From positions 124,001 to 188,000 of the forward strand of contig CAWBFD010000002.1 of NCBI GenBank assembly GCA_963788115.1: a stretch of DNA of 64,000 nucleotides. Reading direction: 5' to 3'. The position numbers and the translations under genes were made by a program. Shown here one piece after another: positions 32,089 to 40,331 of the stretch. The stretch is from CAWBFD01 sp963788115. Lineage in GTDB: Bacteria; Actinomycetota; Thermoleophilia; Solirubrobacterales; 70-9. Under the pieces are notes generated by a model. That model ran no database searches. It was not told where the DNA came from and worked only from the letters and a program-made list of their open reading frames with translations. Positions within the stretch are counted from its first letter, which is position 1, and each line of letters starts with the position of its first letter.

Positions 32089-32147
32089 GGCAAGCGATAC
32101 GGTAGCAAAAGCATTAGCCGGTTAGCGAAAAGCCGTAGACTGCGCAC

Positions 32148-32588
32148 GTGAGCGACTTCATCCCCCTCTTCACTCGGGCCTCGAAGCTGATGCGGGGAGC
32201 CGCCGATGCCGCCTTCAGCCGCCATGGCGTGCGAGTCGGCCAGAACCTTCTGCTCGAGCGGCTGTGGGAGGAGGACGGGCTGACCCCAGGGGAGATCGCC
32301 CAGCGCCTCGGAGTGAGCACGCCGACCGTGGTGAAGATGGGCACGCGGATGGAGGCGGCGGGTCTCGTTGAGCGGCGGCCCGACGATCGGGACGCCCGCC
32401 TCGTCCGCCTCTACCTGACCGAGCGCGGGCAGTCGCTTCGCGAGCCGCTCGAGCGCGAGCTCGAGGGGCTTCGGGCGCGCGCGACCGCGAACCTAACCGC
32501 CAAGGAACGCCGCGAGCTCGAGGGCGCGCTGTCGAAGGTGGTCGCCAACCTCGAGAAGGTCGAGCGAATCGAGCCGGACCAAGACTGA
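32148..32588 (+). CDS. MarR family transcriptional regulator
   Basis: A 146-residue winged-helix dimer protein: FSRHGVRVGQNLLLERLWEEDGLTPGEIAQRLGVSTPTVVKMGTRMEAAGLVERRPDDRDARLVRLYLTERGQSL, with the DDRDAR wing. GTG 32148 is the start. It probably represses the divergent epimerase and itself, sensing a small aromatic or redox ligand (inference). Confidence 0.92.
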   Translation: MSDFIPLFTRASKLMRGAADAAFSRHGVRVGQNLLLERLWEEDGLTPGEIAQRLGVSTPTVVKMGTRMEAAGLVERRPDDRDARLVRLYLTERGQSLREPLERELEGLRARATANLTAKERRELEGALSKVVANLEKVERIEPDQD

Positions 32589-32676
32589 GCTCGCGTGCGA
32601 GGTGCCACTCTTGGCTCACTTCCTTATGAGCCCGCCAGCGGTGATTCTAATGCGAACGTCCACCTCCGATACCTGG

Positions 32677-33162
32677 TCAACGATTGGGGCGCTGGACGCA
32701 CCGCAGCATGTCATGAGCGCTCTGCCCCTTCAGGCACCTGTTTGGGATGTGGACGAGCCGGCGCTCCAGACGCTCGAGCCGCGGCGAGGAGGAAGGTGCG
32801 CCACCGGAGTCGTCGTCGACGGCGATCGTGAAAGACGCCACGACCACGGCCACTGAGATCAGGAGAACCGCAACTCCATGTCCGATCGTGCGCCGGAGCA
32901 GGAATAGGCCGAGGACAAAACCGACGATGGGCAGGAACAGAGCGGCCGCGTAGCTCAGGAACAGCCGAAGGCCGCTTACATACTCCTTTGGCTTCCACTC
33001 TGGCCCTGTCCGTACCGGGACGGGGGCCTCGCCGGTGGACGACGCTGGCGGCGGCGGCTCGGACGTGACTGGCCCGGCCGCGCCATGGTGCGATTCAGCG
33101 TGCCTCTGAACGGCAGCCTGGCCGCGGAAGCGCCATCCACAGGTCGGACATTTGACAGCCAT
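32677..33162 (-). CDS. Membrane protein with N-terminal C2H2 zinc finger
   Basis: A 161-residue protein. Residues 3-27 (VKCPTCGWRFRGQAAVQRHAES...) have a C5-x2-C8-x12-H21-x3-H25 spacing, a classic C2H2 finger. A Pro/Ser/Glu-rich linker follows, then two helices (LRLFLSYAAALFLPIVGFVLGLFLL and GVAVLLISVAVVVASFTIAV) and a C-terminal basic tail with one Cys pair. ATG 33162 follows GGGGGA; a TTG at 33174 is possible. Function unknown. Confidence 0.65.
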   Translation of the reverse strand: MAVKCPTCGWRFRGQAAVQRHAESHHGAAGPVTSEPPPPASSTGEAPVPVRTGPEWKPKEYVSGLRLFLSYAAALFLPIVGFVLGLFLLRRTIGHGVAVLLISVAVVVASFTIAVDDDSGGAPSSSPRLERLERRLVHIPNRCLKGQSAHDMLRCVQRPNR

Positions 33163-33239
33163 TTCGTCCCCCAAAATCGGCTAGTGCGAGCTACCTCTTC
33201 GCCGGTCCCGTCACCGCTTTGGACCTGCCCCCCGGGCTG

Positions 33240-33374
33240 TCAGAGCTTGCACCGTTCGGCAACGACGATCCCCATGGTGCAGGTGGAGATCACCACGTAC
33301 TTCTTACGGAGGCCAAGACGCTGGGCCTTCCGGTTAAGGCCCTCGGCCTTCTTCTGTGCTTGCTCCTGGGTCAA
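33240..33374 (-). CDS. Small basic protein (44 aa), TTG start
   Basis: TTG at 33374 overlaps the stop of the upstream 67-residue ORF (TTGA). Product: MTQEQAQKKAEGLNRKAQRL, then GLRKKYVVISTCTMGIVVAERCKL, a helical basic head and a hydrophobic tail with two Cys. The coupling supports translation. No family was recognised. Confidence 0.45.
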   Translation of the reverse strand: MTQEQAQKKAEGLNRKAQRLGLRKKYVVISTCTMGIVVAERCKL

Positions 33375-33574
33375 GTGTCCTGTCCTATTGGAGGCTGGGT
33401 GCGGGGCCCTCGCCCCGGCGCTCGTAAGAGCGCCAGGAGGTCAATCTCAATCGCGGCTCGCTCGACGGGGTCGCCCGTGTCGGGCCTGGCCTTTAGCGCG
33501 GCCAACGCCGTCTCCAAATGGAGAATCTCGAAATCCAGGAGCTCGCGCCTGGTCATGTTGCAGCCCATCCTCAT
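33371..33574 (-). CDS. Small acidic/helical protein (67 aa)
   Basis: ATG at 33574 (or in-frame ATGs 6 and 18 bases further on) encodes MTRRELLDFEILHLETALAALKARPDTGDPVERAAIEIDLLALLRAPGRGPRTQPPIG, a predicted helical protein. Its start overlaps the stop of a 12-residue ORF (ATGA), and its stop overlaps the next TTG start. Function unknown. Confidence 0.5.
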   Translation of the reverse strand: MRMGCNMTRRELLDFEILHLETALAALKARPDTGDPVERAAIEIDLLALLRAPGRGPRTQPPIGQDT

Positions 33575-33609
33575 GCGCCGACGCCCACCCCCGCGTACTT
33601 CGTCTTCAT
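33571..33609 (-). CDS. 12-residue leader ORF
   Basis: ATG at 33609 encodes MKTKYAGVGVGA. AGGGGGGT lies a few bases upstream, a good ribosome binding site. Its TGA overlaps the ATG of the 67-residue ORF, forming a chain of coupled mini-genes. Confidence 0.4.
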   Translation of the reverse strand: MKTKYAGVGVGA

Positions 33610-34026
33610 GGATACCCCCCTGATTGAGGCGATTGAAACTTGTGGCAGCAGCACTGTTATCGCCCGGTCCCGGCGGGCGCTTGAAGGACGTACCTGATTC
33701 CGGGTAGTGCGCATTGCGCTGCCCCTGGCCCCCCCGGTCAAGGTATTCGCGGTCGTCACGAGGGAGCGGAGGGACGGGTACCTCTGCATGCGGGACAAGT
33801 CGCGCGTGATGAGAATCGCGTAGGCGCTCGGCCCTATCTCCAGCGGTCCCGGCAACGGCTCGGGGTCGTTCCGGTACGCCGCGACCCCGAGCGAGTCGAT
33901 CACCCGGGCCGCGACCACGTCGAAGCCATACCCCGCGCGGCCCGCTCCCCGATTTCGGGTATTGCCCTGGCCCCGGCCCGGCGGTAGCCTCGCCCGAAGC
34001 ATTCCAACCAGATGGGGGGTAAACAT
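33610..34026. other. Gene-poor region upstream of the secreted protein gene
   Basis: 417 bp with no convincing gene. A minus-strand frame reading through AYRNDPEPLPGPLEIGPSAYAILITRDLSRMQRY (about 33780-33880) looks weakly protein-like, but it has no good start and was not called. The leader region of the mini-ORF operon lies at its left end. Confidence 0.4.
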
Positions 34027-34371
34027 ATGCGCATCAAGCCACTGCTCGCGGTTGCGGCCTGTACAGCCGCACTTGTGGGCGCAAGTGCAACTGCCGCTTT
34101 CGCAGGTGAGGTAAAGGGGCCTCCGGGGACGCCCAATGCTGACCCGTCGCTCGCGATCCCGCCTGCGGGGGGCCCGACTAAGGCGGCCGACCATGCGAAC
34201 TCCGCGTGCGTCTTCTCCGGGCTGAACGACATGGTCGACGGGCCAACCGACACCATCGTCCAGACTCCCGGCCAGTTCATGCAGGCGGGGCTTACGAGTC
34301 CCGGCGCTCCCGGTCACGGAACCGGCATTCCCGGCTTCTTCGAGAACGGCTGCAGGGGTGGCAGTAACTGA
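34027..34371 (+). CDS. Small secreted protein (114 aa)
   Basis: Signal peptide MRIKPLLAVAACTAALVGASATAAFA (cleavage about 26/27) and a mature Gly/Pro/Asn-rich part with two Cys (SACVFSGLNDMVDGPTDTIVQTPGQFMQAGL... GFFENGCRGG). GGGGGGTAAACAT precedes ATG 34027. It has the same general style as the secreted protein at 21902-22096. A strong terminator follows. Confidence 0.8.
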   Translation: MRIKPLLAVAACTAALVGASATAAFAGEVKGPPGTPNADPSLAIPPAGGPTKAADHANSACVFSGLNDMVDGPTDTIVQTPGQFMQAGLTSPGAPGHGTGIPGFFENGCRGGSN

Positions 34372-34378
34372 GAGACCC

Positions 34379-34409
34379 GGTTGGCCCCGGCCAAGGGTCG
34401 GGGCCAACC
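34379..34409 (+). terminator. Terminator of the secreted protein gene
   Basis: A perfect 11-bp inverted repeat GGTTGGCCCCG/CGGGGCCAACC with a 9-nt loop, 7 bases after the stop codon, followed by TTCG. Confidence 0.75.
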
Positions 34410-34431
34410 TTCGTCCAACCGACTCACCCCG

Positions 34432-34636
34432 TCAATTCCGCGCCGCACCCTCGGCCATCGCCCGCATCAACTCCCGGCTGGCGACGTAGCCGATCACCTC
34501 GCCGTCTTCTCTACGGCGGGCTCGGCGGGCGCATGGCACCCCAGACGATCCGCAACACGCACACGGTGCTGCGCAAGGCGCTGGCAGACGCGGTCACTTG
34601 GAATCGACTCGCGCGCAACCCGGCCGACCAGGAAAC
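34432..34636 (+). pseudogene. Tyrosine recombinase (integrase) remnant and flanking fragment
   Basis: The plus-strand stretch 34533-34636 encodes MAPQTIRNTHTVLRKALADAVTWNRLARNPADQE, matching the N-terminal SAM-like core-binding region of phage-type tyrosine recombinases; nothing else of the enzyme remains. On the minus strand, 34432-34510 ends a frame with GEVIGYVASRELMRAMAEGAARN, which looks like another protein tail. Together these indicate past mobile-element insertion and decay. Confidence 0.6.
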
Positions 34637-34652
34637 CGCTTGCGCAAGCGGT

Positions 34653-34964
34653 TCAGTACCCGAGAGCGAACTTCGCGTCCTCGGTCATCATCTCCGGGGA
34701 CCACGGCGGGTCAAAGACCATCTTCGGGTGGACCTTGTCGACCCCGTCGAGCTCGCCCACGAACTCGCGCATCTGCTCCGACACCTGGGGGCCGATCGGG
34801 CAGGCCGGGGTGGTCAGGCTGAAGGTGACGAAGACCTCGCCGTCCTCGATCTCGACGTCATAGACGAGACCCAGCGAGACGAAGTCGAGCCCGAGCTCGG
34901 GATCGATCACCTCCTCGAGCGCCTCGTATACCTGTTCCTCGGTTGCCATCGCCTCGGTGGTCAT
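34653..34964 (-). CDS. DUF59/MIP18 family Fe-S assembly factor (SufT-like)
   Basis: A 103-residue protein: EEVIDPELGLDFVSLGLVYDVEIEDGEVFVTFSLTTPACPIGPQVSEQMREFV... KMVFDPPWSPEMMTEDAKFALGY. The conserved Cys55 in TPACPIGP and the DPELG motif mark MIP18/PaaD-like factors that help mature Fe-S proteins. ATG 34964 or the ATG five codons on may be used. Confidence 0.92.
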   Translation of the reverse strand: MTTEAMATEEQVYEALEEVIDPELGLDFVSLGLVYDVEIEDGEVFVTFSLTTPACPIGPQVSEQMREFVGELDGVDKVHPKMVFDPPWSPEMMTEDAKFALGY

Positions 34965-35009
34965 GGCCTCATGGTAGTGAAGGTGGATTCAGGCCTCTAC
35001 GCTTGAGGC

Positions 35010-35564
35010 ATGCCGCTCATCCTGGTCCTGCTGTTCATTGCGATCCCGATCGCCGAACTGGCCGTGATCATCCAGGTCGGCCAGTGGATCGGGGTCCTGC
35101 CCACGATCGCGTTGCTGATCCTCGACAGCCTCCTGGGCGCCGCCCTGCTGCGGGCCCAGGGGCGCCTTGCATGGGCGCGCTTCAACCTCGCCCTGGCAGA
35201 GGGCCGCGTGCCCGCCCGCGAGGTCTTCGACGGCGCGGCGGTGCTCTTCGGCGGGGCGCTACTTTTGACCCCCGGGTTCATCACCGATGTCTTCGGGTTG
35301 CTGCTGCTGATCCCCCCGACCCGCGCTGTAGTCCGCCGGCTGCTGATCTCGCTGATCGGGGGCCGCGAGCTCATGACCTGGCGGGTGGCGAGCTGGGGCG
35401 GGAACCGCTACCGGCGCGGGCGCGGAGCCGGACGCGCGTCCGGGTCAAATGGATGGCCCGGCGACCCTGGCGAGGCGCGCGACTACCAGTACGAGGGCAC
35501 CGCTCGCGAGATTCCCGAGGACCCACAGGAGCTATCCGAGCCTGGCGACGGGCAGCGTGGCTGA
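35010..35564 (+). CDS. FxsA family membrane protein
   Basis: A 184-residue protein with three to four helices: LILVLLFIAIPIAELAVIIQVGQWIGVLPTIALLILDSLLGAALLRAQGR and LTPGFITDVFGLLLLIPPTRAVVRRLL match FxsA, a cytoplasmic membrane protein originally linked to phage exclusion. The C-terminal 50 residues are hydrophilic and Gly/Arg-rich. Its stop overlaps the next gene by 8 bp. Confidence 0.9.
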   Translation: MPLILVLLFIAIPIAELAVIIQVGQWIGVLPTIALLILDSLLGAALLRAQGRLAWARFNLALAEGRVPAREVFDGAAVLFGGALLLTPGFITDVFGLLLLIPPTRAVVRRLLISLIGGRELMTWRVASWGGNRYRRGRGAGRASGSNGWPGDPGEARDYQYEGTAREIPEDPQELSEPGDGQRG

Positions 35565-36045
35565 CGGCTTCGGCGTCGATCTCGGTGCGGGGCTTCGGGT
35601 CGAGTGGGACCGCGATGCGGTGCGCGAGCTTGCTCACGGGGTCGAGGATGCCGAGCGACCGTGGCGGATCTCGGGTGAGCCCGAGCCTGCCGGGATCGTG
35701 CTGGTGCGAGTGCTGGCCGCCGGCTTCGATGACGGTACGGCGATCGGTGTCGCCGCCGTCCAACCGGCCGGTGCCGCGGGCCATGGGGACGAGGTGGTCA
35801 GGGCGGTGTTGGCGAGGGCTGAGGCAACGCCTGAGCAGATGCACGAGACGCTGCTCTCCACGGAGTACGACCGGGAGGGCCGCGTGCGCCGCGCCGGGCT
35901 GGAGCTCTATCCCACCGAGGCGAGCATGCCTCTGAGAGCCGCCGCGGATCGGGAGCCCGGCGATTCAAGCGAGCTGGTGCCGATGCGATTCCGGCTCGAT
36001 GGGGTCGAGGGCCGCGGGTCGTACGAGCTGCGCCGCATCCACTGA
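35557..36045 (+). CDS. Unknown protein coupled to FxsA
   Basis: A 162-residue soluble protein from GTG 35557, overlapping the fxsA stop. VADGFGVDLGAGLRVEWDRDAVRELAHGVEDAERPWRISGEPEPAGIVLVRVLAAGFDDGTAIGVAAVQPAGAAGHGDEVVRAVL looks like a compact alpha/beta domain; HETLLSTEYDREGRVRRAGLELYP follows. No family was recognised. It is in operon order fxsA - unknown - HAD hydrolase. Confidence 0.75.
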   Translation: MADGFGVDLGAGLRVEWDRDAVRELAHGVEDAERPWRISGEPEPAGIVLVRVLAAGFDDGTAIGVAAVQPAGAAGHGDEVVRAVLARAEATPEQMHETLLSTEYDREGRVRRAGLELYPTEASMPLRAAADREPGDSSELVPMRFRLDGVEGRGSYELRRIH

Positions 36046-36054
36046 GGAGGGGCG

Positions 36055-36705
36055 ATGGCCATCCGCGTGGTGATCTCCGACTTCGGCGGCGTCCTGACCA
36101 CGCCCCTCCTGCGCTCGTTCGCCGCATTCCAGGACCACACCGGGATCCCAGCCGAGGCGCTGGGGAACGCCATGCAGCGCATGGCCGAGCGTCGGGGCGA
36201 GCATCCTCTGTACGAGCTCGAGCGGGGGCGCCTGACCGAGTCCGAGTTTCTCGGCGGGCTGGGTACCGAGCTCGAGGTTGAGCTCGGCCATCCTCCCGAG
36301 CTGCATCGGTTCAAGGAGATCTACTTCGAGGCGCTCGATCCGAACCAGCCGATGATCGAGCTGATGAGGGCACTGCGCGACCGGGGCCTCCGGATGGCCC
36401 TGCTGACCAACAACGTGCGGGAGTGGGAGCCGCTGTGGCGATCGATGCTGCCCGTCGACGAGATCTTCGAGCTGGTGGTCGACTCGGCGTTCGTCGGCGT
36501 GCGCAAGCCCGAGCCGGCGATCTACGAGCTGACGCTCGAGCGCATGCGCGCCCTGGACGGCCTCGCGGACCTCGAGCCAGGCCAGTGCCTGTTCGTGGAC
36601 GACGTCGAGGTCAACGTGGAGGCGGCGAGAGAGCTGGGCATCAACGCGGTGCGATTCCGCTCCAACGAGCAGGCGATCCCGGAGATCGAATCGGCCCTAC
36701 GCTGA
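36055..36705 (+). CDS. HAD superfamily hydrolase
   Basis: A 216-residue HAD protein: motif I ISDFGGVLT (nucleophile Asp9; the usual second Asp is Gly11), motif II ALLTNN, motif III Lys in GVRKPEPAIYEL, motif IV LFVDDVEVNV. The cap matches subfamily IA (epoxide-hydrolase-N-like). Loss of the second Asp may limit phosphatase activity; such DFGGVL variants are common. It follows 9 bp after the unknown gene. Confidence 0.87.
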   Translation: MAIRVVISDFGGVLTTPLLRSFAAFQDHTGIPAEALGNAMQRMAERRGEHPLYELERGRLTESEFLGGLGTELEVELGHPPELHRFKEIYFEALDPNQPMIELMRALRDRGLRMALLTNNVREWEPLWRSMLPVDEIFELVVDSAFVGVRKPEPAIYELTLERMRALDGLADLEPGQCLFVDDVEVNVEAARELGINAVRFRSNEQAIPEIESALR

Positions 36706-36742
36706 GGGCGCGAGCCCCGAGATGCGACGGTTCGCAGCGTCC

Positions 36743-37198
36743 TCAATTGTCCCAGCCACCGCGATCCCAGATGTAGAGCTCAACAGCCTCGACGGCCAGC
36801 TCCATCAGCCGCGGGGGGGACAACCACTCGAGGACTGTCTCGAGCGCCCGCTCCTCGGTGACTCCGCGGTCAACCGCCTCCTCGCCACGGAACCCCGCGG
36901 CCAGCTTCAGCGCCTCGCGGCGGTGCTCCCCGAGCCCGGAGAACGCACCCATCAGAAAATCGCGGTTGGGGACGGGATGGCCCACGTTGAGTGAGGCATG
37001 CCACGCGGCGAGCATTGAGATGTCGTGCTCGTCGAGCTCGGCGATCGCGCGCGCGTAATGGGCCTCGAGCTCGTCGTCGGGGATCTCGTCGACCCAGGCA
37101 CGCACCGCCTCGCCCAGGAGCTGACGGCGGGCCTCACGGCCGACCGAGTCGGCGATCGCGCGGATCGCGTCGGCGGGGTCGATGAAGCACAGCGACAT
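36743..37198 (-). CDS. Helical protein of unknown function
   Basis: A 151-residue soluble, acidic, helical protein: CFIDPADAIRAIADSVGREARRQLLGEAVRAWVDEIPDDELEAHYARAIAELDEHDISMLAAWHASLNVGHPVPNRDFLMGAFSGLGEHRREALKLAAGFRGEEAVDRGVTEERALETVLEWL. ATG 37198 was chosen; a TTG 10 codons upstream (ADLYLRLAM) is possible. No family was recognised. It is divergent from the AddB-like gene. Confidence 0.7.
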   Translation of the reverse strand: MSLCFIDPADAIRAIADSVGREARRQLLGEAVRAWVDEIPDDELEAHYARAIAELDEHDISMLAAWHASLNVGHPVPNRDFLMGAFSGLGEHRREALKLAAGFRGEEAVDRGVTEERALETVLEWLSPPRLMELAVEAVELYIWDRGGWDN

Positions 37199-37292
37199 GG
37201 CGAGGCGAAGATAGAGATCGGCCAAGACGGAAAGTTCAGGCGGCTGCGTGGGGTCAGGTTCGGGTGCCGATCCGCGACCTATGCTCAGCGCT

Positions 37293-40200
37293 ATGCCCAG
37301 CCTGTCGCTGATCGTCGGCCCCCCGAACTCGGGTAAGGCGGGGCACATCCGCGCGCGCCTCGAGGCGGCGCTCGGCCAGGACCCGGTGCTGGTCGTGCCG
37401 ACCTTCGACGACGCCGATCGGTTCGAGCGCGAGCTCTGCGCCGAGGCGAGAGGCGGCGCCGTGCTGGGCACGTCGATCATGACCTTCGAGCGCCTGTTCG
37501 ACGAGGTGGCAAGGGCGACCGGCACGGTGCTCCCGCCGATGATCGGCAGGACCCAGGCCCTCCACGTGGCGAGGCGGGCGGCGGCGGAGGCCGAGCTTCG
37601 CGTGCTCGCGCGCTCGGCTCGGCGACCCGGCTTCGCCGCCGCGCTTGCCGCGCTGATCGACGAGGTGCAGGCCGCCGGGCTCGACCCCCTGACGATCGCG
37701 GCCAACGCCGCCGAGGCCGAGCCCGAGAGCGCCTACCTTCGCGAGCTGGCCACGCTCTACGGCTCGTACGCGGAGGGCCGCGATCGCCTGGGCTTCGGCG
37801 ATGCTCACGTCGCCGCCCAGCGAGCGACCGCGGCGCTCCGCGCCAATCCCGCAGCCTGGGGCGGGCGTTCGGTGCTCCTCTACGGCTTCGATGATCTCAC
37901 GGTCGAGCAGCTCGAACTGGTCGCCGCGCTCGCGGATGCGACCGAGGTCACCTTCGCGATTGCGTTCGAGGAGCGTCGCTCCCTCGATGCCCGCGCCTCG
38001 CTGCTCGAGCGGTTGCGCGACCTCGGCGGGACGGAGGAGGCGCGACTCGAGCCGACGCCCGAGAACACCGACAGCGCCACCCTCTACCACCTCGAGCGCT
38101 GGTTTCTGCGTGACGGGGCGGGGCGAATCGAGCCCGACGACGGCCTGGCGCTACTGGAGGCCGCGGGCGAGAGGGGCCAGGTGGAACAGATCGGGGTCGA
38201 GGTTGCGCGACTGCTGGCCGGTGGGATCCCGCCCGATCGGATCGCGATCGTGGTGCGCACCCCGAATCGCGACGGACCGCTGTACGAGAGCGTGCTCGGC
38301 GCCTTCGGGATCCCGGTCGCGGTGGAGGCCCGGGTGCCGTTGGTGCACACGGCCACCGGCCGCGGGCTGCTGGGGCTGCTTCGAGCGACGCTTCCCGGTG
38401 GGACCGCGAACGATCTGCTGGCGTTTGTGCGCGCGCCGGGCGTGGGGCGCGAGAGCAACGCCGACTGGCTCGAGCGCGCGATCCGCCGCGGCCGGCTGCG
38501 GACCGCGGACGAGGCCCGCCAGGCGTGGAACGGCCGCGAGCTGTTCGAGCTCGACGAGCTGGCGGCCTCCAAGCCCCCGCCGGTCCTACTCGGCGATCTC
38601 GCACGCTTCGCCCGCAGGCTGGCCGAGCGGCCGGCGGAGCGGCAGGCGCCGCTGGCCGCCGGCGAGCGGCGGCTGGAGCTCCGCGCGGGCGCGGCGGCGG
38701 CGGCGGCGATGGAGGAGCTCGCCGCGATCCGCGGGATCGGCGAGGCCGCCACCGAGGCCCTCGCGGCCCTGGAGGCGCTCGAGGTGCCGTTGTGGCGGGG
38801 CTCAACGGAGGGGCACGTCCGGGTCACGAGCCCCTACCGGATCCGGGCGGGCCGCGTCGACCACCTGTTCGTCACCTCGCTTCAGGAGGGTGAGTTCCCA
38901 CGCCACGATGCCCATGAGCCGTTCCTCTCGAACGATCAGCGGGCAGCCCTGCGGCTTCCGCGCCGGGCCGAGCCCGACGAGGAGGAGCGCTACCTGTTCG
39001 GCGTCTGTCTCTCCCGACCGGTGAAGCGGCTGTACCTGTGCTGGCGGAGCTGCGACGAGGAGGGAGCCGAGACGCCGCGATCGCCGTTCCTCGACGACGT
39101 CGGCGAGCTGCTCGCCGCGCCAGCCGGTGACCGGGATGTGGACCCGATCGCAAGCCGCGCCCGTCGCCGGCACCTGGCCGACGTCGTGATCGAGCCGTCG
39201 GAGGCGCCAAGCGAGGAAGAGCTCGCGCGCGGGCTGGCCGCGGATGGTGGCGCGGGCGGTCTCGAGGCCGTGCCCGGACTCGAGCCCGAGCGAGCGCGAG
39301 CGCTCGCCGAGCGGCTGGCAGCCATCGCGGCGCGGACCGACCGCGCGGAACCTGGTCCGCTGACGGTGGGCGCCGTGATCGACGAGCTGGAGCACCGGAA
39401 GCGGTTCGGAGCGTCCACGCTCGAGGAGTACGCACTCTGCAGCTATCGCTGGTTCGTCCAGCACGAGCTGCGCCCGCGGCTGATCGAGCCCGATCCCGAG
39501 AACCTCGCGCAGGGCTCGGCGATCCACGCCGTGCTCGAGCGCCTCTACCGCGAGCCGCCGGCCCCTGGCGAGCTGCCGCGCCCGGACACCGTCGACGCCT
39601 GGCGGCGCCGGGCGGCGGAGCTGGTCGACGAGAGCGCGGCCGAGCTCGGCCTCGGCGGCGGGGACGCCCGCTCGGCCACCGCTCGGGCGCGAATGGTCGC
39701 CCTGATCGATGGCCTGCTCGGCCGAGAGGCGGCGATGCCCGAGCGGCTGCGCCCGGACCCCGAGCTGCTCGAAGCCAGCTTCGGTGAGCGCGAGGGCGAC
39801 GCGCGCCCGCCGCTGGACCTGGGGGACGTCGAGCTGCACGGCAAGATCGACCGCGTCGACGTCCCCGACGGGCCCGCCGGCGCGGGGCTGCTCCGCGACT
39901 ATAAGACGACGCGCGAGGTCACCAAGGGGAAGAACCTCGCCGACGAGGGCAAGCTGCAGCTCCAGCTCTACGCGCTCGCGCTCGAGCAGCTCTGGGGGCG
40001 CCGTCCTCTTGGCGCCGTCTACGTGCCGCTCGCCGGCACCAAGAGCCACACACCACGGGGCATCGCGCGGCGGGAGGAGCGCGAGGGACTGCTGGCGGGA
40101 CTCGACCTCGCGAACGCCGATCTGATCGACGACGACGCCATGCAGGAGGCCCTCGACGCCGCCGCAGCCAGGGCGCGGGAGATCGCGCTCGCGATGCGCA

Positions 40201-40331
40201 CGGGGCTGATCACGCGGAACCCGATCGACGACCGCTGCCCGCGGTACTGCACCTTCCAGTCGATCTGCCGGCGCGAGCGGGCGACGCGGCTCGAGCCCGA
40301 GCGCGAGGCCGAGGAGGAGGAAGAGGAGTGA
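37293..40331 (+). CDS. AddB-like ATP-dependent nuclease subunit
   Basis: A 1012-residue protein. An N-terminal helicase-like part starts SLIVGPPNSGKAGH (Walker A-like, 8-15). The C-terminal PD-(D/E)XK nuclease carries GKIDRVDV and LLRDYKTTREV (catalytic Asp/Lys). A [4Fe-4S] cluster is predicted from C716 (EEYALCSYRWF) and C982-x3-C986-x5-C992 (CPRYCTFQSIC), as in AddB/Cas4-type nucleases. It is coupled to the AddA-like gene by a GTGA overlap. The pair should process double-strand DNA ends for recombination. Confidence 0.87.
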   Translation: MPSLSLIVGPPNSGKAGHIRARLEAALGQDPVLVVPTFDDADRFERELCAEARGGAVLGTSIMTFERLFDEVARATGTVLPPMIGRTQALHVARRAAAEAELRVLARSARRPGFAAALAALIDEVQAAGLDPLTIAANAAEAEPESAYLRELATLYGSYAEGRDRLGFGDAHVAAQRATAALRANPAAWGGRSVLLYGFDDLTVEQLELVAALADATEVTFAIAFEERRSLDARASLLERLRDLGGTEEARLEPTPENTDSATLYHLERWFLRDGAGRIEPDDGLALLEAAGERGQVEQIGVEVARLLAGGIPPDRIAIVVRTPNRDGPLYESVLGAFGIPVAVEARVPLVHTATGRGLLGLLRATLPGGTANDLLAFVRAPGVGRESNADWLERAIRRGRLRTADEARQAWNGRELFELDELAASKPPPVLLGDLARFARRLAERPAERQAPLAAGERRLELRAGAAAAAAMEELAAIRGIGEAATEALAALEALEVPLWRGSTEGHVRVTSPYRIRAGRVDHLFVTSLQEGEFPRHDAHEPFLSNDQRAALRLPRRAEPDEEERYLFGVCLSRPVKRLYLCWRSCDEEGAETPRSPFLDDVGELLAAPAGDRDVDPIASRARRRHLADVVIEPSEAPSEEELARGLAADGGAGGLEAVPGLEPERARALAERLAAIAARTDRAEPGPLTVGAVIDELEHRKRFGASTLEEYALCSYRWFVQHELRPRLIEPDPENLAQGSAIHAVLERLYREPPAPGELPRPDTVDAWRRRAAELVDESAAELGLGGGDARSATARARMVALIDGLLGREAAMPERLRPDPELLEASFGEREGDARPPLDLGDVELHGKIDRVDVPDGPAGAGLLRDYKTTREVTKGKNLADEGKLQLQLYALALEQLWGRRPLGAVYVPLAGTKSHTPRGIARREEREGLLAGLDLANADLIDDDAMQEALDAAAARAREIALAMRTGLITRNPIDDRCPRYCTFQSICRRERATRLEPEREAEEEEEE

